Below, one piece after another: positions 8,621-16,345 of a stretch of DNA of 64,000 bases. The translations under genes were made by a program, and so were the position numbers. Every line of letters begins with the position of its first letter. Position 1 is the stretch's first letter. Source of the DNA: Bacillus kexueae (GTDB lineage Bacteria; Bacillota; Bacilli; Bacillales; Aeribacillaceae); assembly GCF_022809095.1 (NCBI RefSeq), contig NZ_JALAZE010000001.1, positions 775,719-839,718 on the forward strand. The letters run 5' to 3'. Below the pieces are notes generated by a model. The model was not told where the DNA came from. It saw only the letters and a program-made list of their open reading frames with translations, and made no database searches.

Positions 8621-9700
8621 ATGAATCGAATTGATAATTTCAATGCCGGACCTTCGGCTTTGCCACTTTCTGTGTTACAAAAAGCACAAAAAGAGTTGTT
8701 GAATTTTCAAAACAGCGGAATGTCAGTCATGGAGCTTAGTCATCGAAGCAAAACGTATGATTTTGTCCACCGTAAAGCCCAGGAACTGCTCCGTGAGCTA
8801 ATGAATATCCCCGATACTCATGAAGTGTTATTTTTACAAGGTGGGGCAAGCTTACAATTTGCCATGATTCCGTACAACTTTTTATCAAACGATGAAGTTG
8901 GGTATTATTCGCTTACTGGGTCATGGTCTGAAAAAGCGTTAAAAGAAGCCCAAACAATCGGAAATGCCCACATATTAAACTCGAGCAAAGACCGAACGTA
9001 TTCCTACATCCCTTCTTGGGAAGATCCTGTCGATGACCGTTGTGCTTACGTGCACATCACATCCAACAACACCATCTACGGGACACAATGGCAACAGTTT
9101 CCGAATACAAAGAAACCTCTCATTGCCGACATGTCAAGCGATATCTTATCGCGCCAACTGGATATTGAAAAGTTTGATCTCATATACGCAGGGGCACAGA
9201 AAAACCTTGGACCATCTGGGGTAACTGTCGTCATCATTCGGAAAGAATTTTTACAGAAAGCTAACCATAACTTACCGACCTATTTAAGCTATCATACTCA
9301 TGCGGAGAAAAACTCTTTATTTAATACACCGCCTACTTTTGCCATCTATATGCTATCCCTTGTACTAGAATGGGTAAAAGAAGAAGGTGGCCTTTCAACT
9401 ATAGAAGAGCGCAATGAACGAAAAGCAAGTATGCTTTATGATGTTATTGATTCGAGTAACCATTTTTATCGAGGGCATGCAGAGGGAAATAGTCGTTCGC
9501 GAATGAACGTTACGTTTACATTACCTTCTGCTGAATTAACGAAAGTCTTTTTAACAGAAGCCCAAGAGAATGGATTTGTCGGTCTCAGTGGACACCGTTC
9601 TATCGGTGGGTGCCGTGCTTCCATCTATAATGCAGTATCTGAACAATCCTGTGAACGCCTTGCAGCTTTTATGAAAAAATTCCAGCACCAACACGGTTAA
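8621..9700 (+). CDS. serC: Phosphoserine aminotransferase
   Basis: PLP-dependent SerC converts 3-phosphohydroxypyruvate and glutamate to O-phosphoserine in serine synthesis. Signature sequences: FNAGPSALP at the N-terminus, LFLQGGASLQFAMIP, and the Schiff-base lysine in YAGAQKNLGPSG. Ending with SGHRSIGGCRASIYNA is also typical. An ATG at 8615 touches the ribosome site AGGAAGGG, so the ATG at 8621 (359 residues, the B. subtilis length) is the better start. The stop codon is 4 bp upstream of the trpP promoter. Confidence 0.94.
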   Translation: MNRIDNFNAGPSALPLSVLQKAQKELLNFQNSGMSVMELSHRSKTYDFVHRKAQELLRELMNIPDTHEVLFLQGGASLQFAMIPYNFLSNDEVGYYSLTGSWSEKALKEAQTIGNAHILNSSKDRTYSYIPSWEDPVDDRCAYVHITSNNTIYGTQWQQFPNTKKPLIADMSSDILSRQLDIEKFDLIYAGAQKNLGPSGVTVVIIRKEFLQKANHNLPTYLSYHTHAEKNSLFNTPPTFAIYMLSLVLEWVKEEGGLSTIEERNERKASMLYDVIDSSNHFYRGHAEGNSRSRMNVTFTLPSAELTKVFLTEAQENGFVGLSGHRSIGGCRASIYNAVSEQSCERLAAFMKKFQHQHG

Positions 9701-9704
9701 TCCT

Positions 9705-9732
9705 TTGCAACGGCGAAACTGACTGCTATAAT
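9705..9732 (+). promoter_or_regulatory. Sigma-A promoter of trpP
   Basis: TTGCAA at 9705-9710 and TATAAT at 9727-9732 with a 16-bp spacer, directly after serC and just ahead of the TRAP triplets. Confidence 0.75.
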
Positions 9733-9744
9733 ATGTGTAAGTTT

Positions 9745-9786
9745 TAGCTAGAGAGCTAGAGTAGAGTTTAGTAGAGGAGAGATGAG
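9745..9786 (+). promoter_or_regulatory. TRAP (MtrB)-binding triplet array over the trpP ribosome site
   Basis: The leader carries GAG/TAG triplets at 9759, 9764, 9769, 9774, 9779 and 9784, each separated by exactly two bases, with further triplets at 9745, 9749 and 9753. The last ones overlap the GAGGAGAG ribosome site and end two bases before the ATG. Tryptophan-loaded TRAP binds such a series of about nine triplets and would block ribosome access, as known for B. subtilis trpP. Confidence 0.88.
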
Positions 9787-9788
9787 AA

Positions 9789-10316
9789 ATGAATACTCGT
9801 ATTTTAGTTATGCTATCTTTATTTGTTGCCATGGGGGCAGCATTGCACGGAGTCATTCCACCATTTTTTAACGGAATGAAGCCAGACATGATGTTATTGA
9901 TGATGTTTTTAGGGATTATGCTATTTCCAAGCGCCAAAAATGTCGTTGTTCTCGGTATCGCAACTGGAATCTTATCCGGTTTAACAAGCAGCTTCCCTGG
10001 AGGGTTTCTTCCAAACATTATCGACAAAATTTTAACATCTTTCATTATTTTTGGCTTGTACATGTTTATAAAACGCTACGTGAAACATGCTGTTTCCATT
10101 TCAATGGTAACGATTTTAGGGACGATTGTGTCAGGTACAATCTTTTTACTTTCGGCCCTTCTCATTGTTGGACTACCAGGAGGAGTAGGGTTCATGCCGT
10201 TGTTTGTCGGAGTTGTATTACCTGCGACAATTATGAATACTGTTGCGATGCTCCTTATTTATCCAATCGTTCAACAAATTTTAAAACGCTCTAATTTTGT
10301 CAGCGTATCAAACTAA
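9789..10316 (+). CDS. trpP: Tryptophan transporter TrpP
   Basis: 175-residue membrane protein with five or six hydrophobic segments (MLSLFVAMGAALHGVIPP, MMLLMMFLGIMLF, FIIFGLYMFI, ILGTIVSGTIFLLSALLIVGLPG, TIMNTVAMLLIYPIV). It matches TrpP (YhaG) of B. subtilis, an uptake protein for tryptophan. The TRAP-type leader directly upstream supports the assignment independently of the protein sequence. A terminator follows 20 bp after the stop. Confidence 0.9.
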   Translation: MNTRILVMLSLFVAMGAALHGVIPPFFNGMKPDMMLLMMFLGIMLFPSAKNVVVLGIATGILSGLTSSFPGGFLPNIIDKILTSFIIFGLYMFIKRYVKHAVSISMVTILGTIVSGTIFLLSALLIVGLPGGVGFMPLFVGVVLPATIMNTVAMLLIYPIVQQILKRSNFVSVSN

Positions 10317-10336
10317 TGAAAACTGAGAACAACAAC

Positions 10337-10367
10337 AAAACCCGTCCGTATATGGCCGGGTTTTTTA
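10337..10367 (+). terminator. trpP terminator
   Basis: Stem AAAACCCG / CGGGTTTT with a run of six T. It touches the stop codon of the convergent gene at 10365 and may serve both. Confidence 0.8.
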
Positions 10368-10556
10368 TTGTATATAATAAAACACGATGCTAAATAACAG
10401 AGATACCGCACCGCCTGCCGCCAATGTCATCGCTCTCTTTCTTAATACACGTTTTGGCGGATACGAATTCGTTGTATTGGCAAGCTTTAAATAATGAACC
10501 GCACCAATAAAAAACAGCAACGCAATGATGATAAAGAGAAATATTAATCCAACCAT
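10365..10556 (-). CDS. Small two-TM membrane protein
   Basis: 63-residue protein with two hydrophobic helices (VGLIFLFIIIALLFFIGAVHYL and AAGGAVSLLFSIVFYYI) separated by a basic loop (PPKRVLRKRAM). AGGGAGGG lies six bases before the ATG at 10556, so the two upstream codons are dropped. Family not recognised by name. Convergent with trpP and divergent from yhaH. Confidence 0.6.
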   Translation of the reverse strand: MVGLIFLFIIIALLFFIGAVHYLKLANTTNSYPPKRVLRKRAMTLAAGGAVSLLFSIVFYYIQ

Positions 10557-10631
10557 TGTCAACCCTCCCTTATTAAACCTTATGCAAAAACTTTTGAACC
10601 TATGTTTGCACCTATGTATGGAAGGGAAAAA

Positions 10632-10736
10632 GATACGTAAGATGTAAGGAATTCGTTTACAAAATACTACATACAGTCTTACGTTTCAATCTTTTCAATT
10701 TTATAATGAATGTAAGGACTGTAATATACGTAAGAT
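10632..10736. promoter_or_regulatory. Operator-like repeat cluster upstream of yhaH
   Basis: ATACGTAAGAT occurs at 10633-10643 and 10726-10736, ATGTAAGGA occurs twice, and ACAGTCTTAC is inverted relative to GTAAGGACTGT. The arrangement suggests a DNA-binding site for a regulator, but no known consensus was matched. Confidence 0.35.
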
Positions 10737-10759
10737 AAACAAAAACAGGAGTGATGGTC

Positions 10760-11134
10760 GTGAGTAGAAACCAATCATTTTTATTAGGTGTACTGTTTGG
10801 TGGAATCGTCGGAAGTGCCGCCGTCCTTTTCTCCACCCCTTCTTCTGGTAAAGAAGTTCGAAGCCGCGTGCAACAAGGCAGGGAAAAATTAGATGAAATC
10901 ATTCAAGAGCTACGAGAAGAAGGCACTCAAATTAAGACGCAACTTTCAAATACAGCAAAAGAAAGCATGTCCGTCGTCCGAGAAGTAACAAATGAAATTA
11001 ACGAGTCTATTCAAGCTTGGAAGAAAGATATTGAGCCGCACACAAAAGAAATTCAACGAGAACTGCATGAAATCGAAGAGAAGATGAAAGAATTAGAACA
11101 ATCCATTCGTGAATCAACGAAAGCACCAAATTAA
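10760..11134 (+). CDS. yhaH: YtxH-domain protein YhaH
   Basis: 124 residues. An N-terminal glycine-rich membrane segment (FLLGVLFGGIVGSAAVLFSTP) is followed by SGKEVR, the YtxH-domain hallmark, and then a long charged coiled coil (about 30-120). YtxH proteins are general-stress-type envelope proteins of unknown role. The GTG at 10760 is eight bases after AGGAG; two upstream in-frame starts overlap that ribosome site. In B. subtilis yhaH also neighbours trpP and hpr. Confidence 0.72.
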   Translation: MSRNQSFLLGVLFGGIVGSAAVLFSTPSSGKEVRSRVQQGREKLDEIIQELREEGTQIKTQLSNTAKESMSVVREVTNEINESIQAWKKDIEPHTKEIQRELHEIEEKMKELEQSIRESTKAPN

Positions 11135-11240
11135 GTATAAAGGACAAATGCTTGATGGGCTGTCTGATAAGTTCCTAAATTAGAATGATGGCAGCGAAAA
11201 GTAGTTTCCATTCCTCCAATTAGTTTTGATCGAAAAAAAG

Positions 11241-11372
11241 GTGGTGGCGACTCCAGCGGGAACAGCACGAGCTAAAGACCCCACAGACTAGCATGGGAGT
11301 CGAGGAGGAGATGAATGAACCTTTGCTAAAGGCATCCACGTCCTGTGCAAGTTCGGAAAGCGGCCGCCATCA
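11241..11372 (+). repeat. GC-rich Bacillaceae intergenic repeat
   Basis: GTGGCGACTCCAGCGGGAAC, GAGCTAAAGACCCC and GGAGTCGAGGAGG form an imperfect palindrome ending in GGAAAGCGGCCGCCA. This is a better preserved relative of the copy at 6081-6175 in opposite orientation. Confidence 0.55.
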
Positions 11373-11399
11373 GATAAGTTTATTTAATTGAATTTAATC

Positions 11400-11639
11400 A
11401 ATAAGAAACATACATGATTTTACACTCACACCCCGGACATGAAAATTTATTCTCCCCGGGGTTTCCTTTTTACCATCTACCTATCATGATCGATCATTCA
11501 GCCCATAGGTAATTTTTATTTTCACAGAAAAAGCGCAAAGCGCCCCGAGCTGATGGCGCTTGGAGCTAGACACCAAAAAAACTGTAAAGAGAATACTTTA
11601 ACACTTTAGGAACTTAAACTTTCTGTAACAACGATAAAA
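11400..11639. repeat. Dispersed hairpin repeat, copy 2 (long form, internal deletion)
   Basis: The left module has AAGAAACATACATGATTTTA, a CCCCGG/CCGGGG hairpin with T-rich tail, and CCTATCATGATCGATCATT ... ATAGG. The right module is the common repeat but lacks about 70 bp between AAAGCGC and CCGAGCTGATGG. Its right end abuts the hairpin at 11640. Confidence 0.88.
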
Positions 11640-11676
11640 GAGGGGCTGTACTTTTTGGACAGCCCCTCCTTTTTCT
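11640..11676. terminator. Bidirectional terminator-like hairpin beside repeat copy 2
   Basis: Stem GAGGGGCTGT / ACAGCCCCTC with an ACTTTTTGG loop and CTTTTTC tail. It is nearly the reverse complement of the ecsB terminator. No minus-strand gene ends here now. Confidence 0.65.
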
Positions 11677-11937
11677 CCATCTTTTGATTTTTTTCGTCAT
11701 TTTTCGATGAATTCATTGTTACAATATAGCTTTTCTTTCTAGTAAATTTTGGACACTTTTCTCAAATAAAGCACTCCCCTTCTCCACTCCCGACTAATCC
11801 AAAATTATTTATTTAAAAATTTCGCAAATTTACACCTTTATTAATCTTTATTTTATTGGCATAATAGATAATAACAATCTATGAAACTTAATCTTTAAAA
11901 AAGGAAAGAGGAATAGAAGCAAAGTAGGTGGGGGAAA

Positions 11938-12540
11938 ATGAAAAGGACGTATAATGATTACACGGTGAAGGAAGCACTTCTATTTAGTCAACGTGTTGCA
12001 CAACTTAGTAAAGCATTGTGGAAATCTATTGAGAAGGATTGGCAGCAGTGGATCAAACCATATGACCTAAACATTAATGAACACCATATTTTATGGATTG
12101 CATACCATTTAAAGGGTGCATCTATCTCGGAGATTGCAAAATTCGGTGTCATGCACGTTTCCACTGCGTTCAATTTCTCAAAAAAATTGGAGGAACGAGG
12201 CTACTTAGAGTTCTCGAAGAAGGAAAACGATAAGCGAAACACGTATATTCGGCTAACTCAAAAAGGGGAAGATTTATTACTACAGTTACTAGAAGACTAT
12301 GACCCATCCCGCAATTCCGTATTTAAAGGGGCTCTTCCGCTCCATGATCTTTACGGTAAATTCCCTGAAATCATTGAGATGATGGCCATTATCCGAAACA
12401 TTTATGGTGATGATTTCATGGAGATTTTTGAAAAGTCGTTTGAAAACATTGAAAAAGACTTCATCGAAGAAAATGGTAAGCTAAAAAAAGTCGATGAGTC
12501 GGTGGACGAACCACTTATAAATGAGCACGTAGACGTTTAA
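11938..12540 (+). CDS. hpr: MarR-family transition-state regulator Hpr (ScoC)
   Basis: 200 residues, near the 203 of B. subtilis Hpr, which represses protease genes (aprE, nprE), peptide uptake and sporulation functions. A winged-helix domain covers about 30-110: [46 protein letters not shown], then the wing [14 protein letters not shown]. The C-terminus is acidic. A GTGGGGGAAA ribosome site precedes the ATG. Its 3' end overlaps that of the convergent yhaI by 26 bp. The 260 bp upstream are AT-rich and likely hold the promoter. Confidence 0.92.
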   Translation: MKRTYNDYTVKEALLFSQRVAQLSKALWKSIEKDWQQWIKPYDLNINEHHILWIAYHLKGASISEIAKFGVMHVSTAFNFSKKLEERGYLEFSKKENDKRNTYIRLTQKGEDLLLQLLEDYDPSRNSVFKGALPLHDLYGKFPEIIEMMAIIRNIYGDDFMEIFEKSFENIEKDFIEENGKLKKVDESVDEPLINEHVDV

Positions 12541-12853
12541 AATCGCTCATAAGCTGCGGAAACAGTCCTTGTTGAAGCATCGCATCAATTGTTTCATTGA
12601 TATCCAGCTTTTCATTTAATTGACCGGCAAAAAGCGTAAGAAGATCTGTATAATAAAGCAGACCTTGCGCTTTTTGCTCTTCATGTTGCAGTTCCAGTTT
12701 CCGACAAAGGTTCATCAATTGATTGACCTCTTCTTCAGACAACCCCTTTGTCACGACAAGATAATCAAATGGAAATTTTTGAGCATTGCTCATCTTAAGC
12801 AAAAGGCGCAAATGATATTCTAAATTTTCAACTCTCTTTTCCAATTCATTCAT
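12515..12853 (-). CDS. yhaI: YhaI family protein (DUF1878)
   Basis: 112-residue soluble, largely helical protein of unknown function matching B. subtilis YhaI in size and place beside hpr. A short N-terminal coiled coil ([21 protein letters not shown]) precedes a conserved region with [19 protein letters not shown]. Its last codons overlap the hpr stop region on the other strand, so the two transcripts are complementary at their 3' ends. Confidence 0.75.
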   Translation of the reverse strand: MNELEKRVENLEYHLRLLLKMSNAQKFPFDYLVVTKGLSEEEVNQLMNLCRKLELQHEEQKAQGLLYYTDLLTLFAGQLNEKLDINETIDAMLQQGLFPQLMSDFKRLRAHL

Positions 12854-13077
12854 ACGGATCCAACTTCCTTTATTATGACAAATATTACAACATATTTTAG
12901 CCCATTTTCAGAAAAAGGAAAAGAGCTAGGTCGCTCTCGTAAACAACTTTACAATTTTCACCAAAAGCTGTTATGATTAGAAAAACTTGATTTGCAGGGA
13001 CTCCGTTACATTCAAACTATCTTTTTCATAAAATATTTGATATTGTAATATGTATGAGACAGGAAGGGGGATCTCAA

Positions 13078-13257
13078 ATGCTCTATTACTTTATCATTTT
13101 TGCTGTCTTTATTTTATTTTACATAAATAAGCTGACCAATACGCTATGTGTCGTTCGAGAGATTCCTGAGGAAAAGCAACAAAGTGTATTTCGAACTATT
13201 AATATCTTAATTACCATACTACTTATTTCTTCATACATAGAAATTTTATATGCTTAA
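13078..13257 (+). CDS. Small two-TM membrane protein
   Basis: 59 residues with two hydrophobic helices (YYFIIFAVFILFYINKL and TINILITILLISSYIEILYA). The ribosome site AGGAAGGGGG lies inside an eight-codon upstream extension, so the ATG at 13078 is the start. Not recognised by family. It stands alone between yhaI and a long-form repeat. Confidence 0.55.
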   Translation: MLYYFIIFAVFILFYINKLTNTLCVVREIPEEKQQSVFRTINILITILLISSYIEILYA

Positions 13258-13295
13258 TTGATTGGTCATTTGCTAGCATTATCTCTTTGTACATA

Positions 13296-13582
13296 TAAGA
13301 AACATACATGATCTTACACTCACACCCCGGACATGAAAATTTATTCTCCCCGGGGTTTCCTTTCTCCTATCATGATCGATCATTCAGCTCATAGGTAATT
13401 TTTATTTTCACAGAAAAGCGCAAAGCGCAAGTCCTTAGGCGAAGGGCGCTGGAGGACCTGCGAGGAGGCTTCCGTCAGCACAGCAGGGCCGAAACGACCC
13501 GAGCTGATGGCGCTTGGAGCTAGACACCAATAAAACTGAAAAGAGAACACTTTATTGAACTTAAACTTTCTATAACAATAAA
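13296..13582. repeat. Dispersed hairpin repeat, copy 3 (long form, complete)
   Basis: Complete composite: left module with CCCCGG/CCGGGG and CCTATCATGATCGATCATT hairpins, then the right module from AAAAGCGCAAAGCGC through TAGACACC to CTTTCTATAACAATA. The right end fuses with the A-run that is the U-tract of the next terminator. Confidence 0.92.
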
Positions 13583-13611
13583 AAACTGAGCTGACAGTAT
13601 TCTGTCAGCTC
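13579..13611 (-). terminator. Terminator of the YjcZ-type gene
   Basis: Perfect stem GAGCTGACAG / CTGTCAGCTC; on the minus strand it is followed by AGTTTTTTATT. Confidence 0.85.
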
Positions 13612-13636
13612 TTTTACTTCCGTCTTTACCTCGTTA

Positions 13637-13723
13637 TTAGTACAACCAAGCTGCACCAACAATGATTAACAAGATGAACAATACAACGATTAACGCGAAA
13701 CCACCAGCATATCCTCCGCTCAT
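13637..13723 (-). CDS. YjcZ-family sporulation peptide, 28 aa
   Basis: A 28-residue protein reading MSGGYAGGFALIVVLFIL followed by LIIVGAAWLY. This is the YjcZ family: a short glycine-rich N-terminus and one membrane helix. Members (YhzE sits near prsA in B. subtilis) are associated with sporulation and the spore. The ribosome site AAAGGAGGTG is near perfect, and a terminator follows 25 bp after the stop. The gene is shorter than common annotation cut-offs. It is divergent from prsA. Confidence 0.85.
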   Translation of the reverse strand: MSGGYAGGFALIVVLFILLIIVGAAWLY

Positions 13724-13932
13724 GATGACACCTCCTTTATGTGTCTTTACGTTATTCTATGCGTGACATTCTCCGTTCGCTTTAGGCGCATGTCACGGTT
13801 TTCAAAAACATTACATTATCAAGACATTTCAAACAATTCATTGGAACATAGTTGCAAAATGGTGATGTTCATGTCAAAATGTGTTATATATGTTTTATCT
13901 TGCATCACATTTTTGGATTAGGAGTTGTAATC

Positions 13933-14769
13933 ATGAAGAAATTTGTACTAGCTACCGTAGCTGCTACAAGCTTATTCGCAGTCGCTGCATGTAGCAATGG
14001 ATCTGGCGAAACTGTTGTGGAAACAAGCGCAGGAGATATTTCAAAAGAAGAATTTTATGAAGCGATGAAAAATCGTTTCGGACAAGATGTTTTACTGGAA
14101 CTCGTTCATAAAGTCGTATTAGAAGACAAATACGAAGTTACCGACAAAGAGATTGACGAAGAAATCGAAAATCTTCGTGCAATATATGGTGCGCAATTGG
14201 ATTCCCTTATCGAACAGCAAGGTGAAGATGTTGTCCGCGACATGATCAAAGTGGACTTACTTCGCAAAAAAGCGACTGAGGCTGCTGTGGAAGTAACGGA
14301 TGAAGACTTAAAAGAATATTACGATTCCCTTGAAGGCCAAATTCGCGCAAGTCACATTTTAGTCGCTGATGAAGAAACAGCTAAAGAAGTAAAAGCGAAA
14401 CTAGACGAAGGTAAGAGCTTCGAAGACTTAGCTGCAGAATATTCAACTGACGGCTCTGCCCAAAATGGCGGTGACCTCGGATGGTTCGGTGAAGGCCAAA
14501 TGGTTGAAGAGTTCGAAAAAGCAGCATTCGCTTTGAAAGAAGGCGAAGTTAGTGACATCGTTCAAACAGACTTCGGCTTCCACATCATTAAAGTAACCGA
14601 GACGGTTAAACCATTCGACGAAATGAAAGATAGCCTAAAAGAGGAAGTTAAAGAACAAAAACTAAACGACCCAACTGTGATGGAAGAAGCAATCAAAAAA
14701 GCAATTGAAGAAGCGGACGTTAAAATTAAAGATAGCGACTTAAAAGACATCATTTCAGAAGAAGAATAA
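13933..14769 (+). CDS. prsA: Foldase lipoprotein PrsA (parvulin-type PPIase)
   Basis: Extracytoplasmic folding factor for secreted proteins, anchored as a lipoprotein. The signal peptide [20 protein letters not shown] ends in lipobox VAAC, cysteine at residue 20. The parvulin domain covers about 132-225 ([40 protein letters not shown]) and is flanked by charged helical NC regions. The frame is open 27 codons upstream, but AGGAG before the ATG at 13933 and the signal peptide fix the start. 278 residues against 292 in B. subtilis. A terminator follows. Confidence 0.94.
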   Translation: MKKFVLATVAATSLFAVAACSNGSGETVVETSAGDISKEEFYEAMKNRFGQDVLLELVHKVVLEDKYEVTDKEIDEEIENLRAIYGAQLDSLIEQQGEDVVRDMIKVDLLRKKATEAAVEVTDEDLKEYYDSLEGQIRASHILVADEETAKEVKAKLDEGKSFEDLAAEYSTDGSAQNGGDLGWFGEGQMVEEFEKAAFALKEGEVSDIVQTDFGFHIIKVTETVKPFDEMKDSLKEEVKEQKLNDPTVMEEAIKKAIEEADVKIKDSDLKDIISEEE

Positions 14770-14776
14770 TCGATAC

Positions 14777-14812
14777 GAAAACGCCTGATTCATTCAGGCG
14801 TTTTCTTTTTTA
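14777..14812 (+). terminator. prsA terminator
   Basis: Stem GAAAACGCCTGA / TCAGGCGTTTTC with a TTCA loop and TTTTTTA tail, 8 bp after the stop. Confidence 0.9.
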
Positions 14813-14875
14813 TTTATGGGAAAATTCCGTTGGGTTCGGGCTAGATGGTGAGATACTTACAAGTATTGTTTGGTT

Positions 14876-14922
14876 CGCCCAAACTTTGTGATTTTCGCCC
14901 AACTTCTTTGTCGGTTCGCCCA
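14876..14922. repeat. Short CGCCCA array, three words at 20-21 bp spacing
   Basis: CGCCCA at 14876, 14896 and 14917, spacing 20 and 21 bp, each preceded by TT. Same word and period as the larger array at 21922-22233. It lies between the prsA terminator and the 3' end of yhaL. Confidence 0.7.
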
Positions 14923-14967
14923 TGTTCCTACCCACGAGCCTAGCTTCCTACAATAATGATTACATAA

Positions 14968-14995
14968 AGAAAAGGCACCCATTTGGGTACCTTTT
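14968..14995 (-). terminator. yhaL terminator
   Basis: Stem AAAAGGCACCC / GGGTACCTTTT immediately after the yhaL stop, with T residues on the minus strand (TTTTCTTTATG). Confidence 0.7.
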
Positions 14996-15212
14996 ATTGA
15001 ACGGATGGGAGTTTTGCTTTTTCTCCTTGTGCTTGTTTTTCTTTTTGCCGTTTTTCTTTTTCCTTCTTCATTCGTTCGAGATAAATGTTTCCTTCTCGCT
15101 CGATGAAGATTTGTTCGACTTCTTTTTCCTTTTTCGTCGTTGTAAATGCCATATATCCGCTATAGAGAATACCGATGATGCATAAATACACCCACCAAGG
15201 TAATAAAATCAT
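14994..15212 (-). CDS. yhaL: Sporulation protein YhaL
   Basis: 72 residues: an N-terminal membrane helix (LLPWWVYLCIIGILYSGYMAF) and a highly charged coiled-coil tail (KKEKEVEQIFIEREGNIYLERMKKE). Size, layout and position between prsA and yhaM match B. subtilis YhaL, a small sporulation protein of unknown mechanism. Its promoter should lie in the 70 bp separating it from yhaM on the same strand. Confidence 0.8.
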   Translation of the reverse strand: MILLPWWVYLCIIGILYSGYMAFTTTKKEKEVEQIFIEREGNIYLERMKKEKEKRQKEKQAQGEKAKLPSVQ

Positions 15213-15281
15213 GTAAAGAATCCCCCTCGCTTAGACAAGCTTTTACCACCATCTTATGCGGGGAATCTTTAATTATGTTTG

Positions 15282-16226
15282 TTATTGATGAAAAGTTGGC
15301 TTATAGAACGAGCGATTGTCCAAAGCAAAGATCCGCTCCGTAAACTCTCCAGGTTTCACCTTTTCAAGTGCGCGGTCGAGCATGTTCATTTTCGCATCGA
15401 TATTGTCGATGTAATGGAGGATTTCTGCTTCTTTAATCATCGGAGGCTTCGGACTTCCCCATTCTGCTTTTCCGTGATGGCTTAATACAAGGTGTTGTAA
15501 CACCATCACTTCTTCTCCTTCAATTTGTAGCTCTTTTGCCGCTTCGGCAATTTCATTGACCATGATGGAAATATGGCCGAGCAAGTTTCCTTCCACCGTA
15601 TAATTCGTTCCGATTGGACCTGATAGTTCCGTTACCTTTCCTAAGTCATGCAAAATTACACCCGCATATAGCAAATCACGATCTAAACTCGGATATAAAT
15701 CACTAATGACCTTCGCTAAATTTAACATCGACACGACATGAAAAGCTAAGCCAGATGCGAATTCATGGTGATTTTTCGTCGCGGCAGGATATGTAAGAAA
15801 AGCTTGTTGATGTTTCTTTAACAAATGTCTCGTAATGCGCTGAATGTTTGGGTTTTTCATTTCAAATATATATTGGTTAATTTGCTGCCCCATTTCCTCT
15901 TGTCCCATTGGTGCCGTTTCAACAAAGTCAGCAGCAGAAACATTTTCATGCGGCTCGGCTAGACGAATATTTCGGATTTTAAGCTGGTTACGTCCACGGT
16001 AATGGTGAATGTCCCCATATATTTTGACGATATTTTGGGCTGCGTAGTTTTCCTCATCTTGTGGACTTGCATCCCATAATTTCGCTTCGATTTCACCTGA
16101 CTGGTCTTGCAATATTAACGTTAAAAACGGCTTCCCGTTACTTGCTACCCCTTTCGTAGACGACTTGATTAATAAGAACACATCAACCTGTTCGCCTACT
16201 TCATATTGAACGATTCCTTTTGCCAT
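15282..16226 (-). CDS. yhaM: 3'-5' exoribonuclease YhaM
   Basis: 314 residues, exactly the B. subtilis YhaM length. An N-terminal OB-fold (about 15-90: [19 protein letters not shown]) is followed by an HD domain with [12 protein letters not shown], the metal-binding VILHDLGKV and a distal [10 protein letters not shown]. YhaM trims RNA 3' ends and acts in mRNA turnover; the family also nicks single-stranded DNA in vitro. An upstream ATG adds 14 codons, but AAGGAGAGACGGAG precedes the ATG at 16226. Here an MFS gene separates it from yhaN, unlike B. subtilis. Confidence 0.93.
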   Translation of the reverse strand: MAKGIVQYEVGEQVDVFLLIKSSTKGVASNGKPFLTLILQDQSGEIEAKLWDASPQDEENYAAQNIVKIYGDIHHYRGRNQLKIRNIRLAEPHENVSAADFVETAPMGQEEMGQQINQYIFEMKNPNIQRITRHLLKKHQQAFLTYPAATKNHHEFASGLAFHVVSMLNLAKVISDLYPSLDRDLLYAGVILHDLGKVTELSGPIGTNYTVEGNLLGHISIMVNEIAEAAKELQIEGEEVMVLQHLVLSHHGKAEWGSPKPPMIKEAEILHYIDNIDAKMNMLDRALEKVKPGEFTERIFALDNRSFYKPTFHQ

Positions 16227-16302
16227 CTCCGTCTCTCCTTCCGGTATCGTTTCCTTTAAGTATATCATACGTCTATAGAAAAACTTGGTACAGACGATAT
16301 AG

Positions 16303-16335
16303 AAAGAGAAACAACTTCACAAGGTTGTTTCTCCT
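16303..16335 (-). terminator. Terminator of the yhaO-yhaN-MFS operon
   Basis: Stem GAGAAACAACC / GTTGTTTCTC followed on the minus strand by TTTCTATAT, 10 bp after the MFS stop codon. It isolates yhaM transcriptionally from the operon upstream. Confidence 0.75.
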
Positions 16336-16345
16336 CTCCTTAAAC

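Noticed and set aside
9551..10063. 170-codon minus-strand frame opposite serC and trpP
   Set aside because: It is the antisense of two well-supported genes and crosses the trpP promoter and TRAP site.
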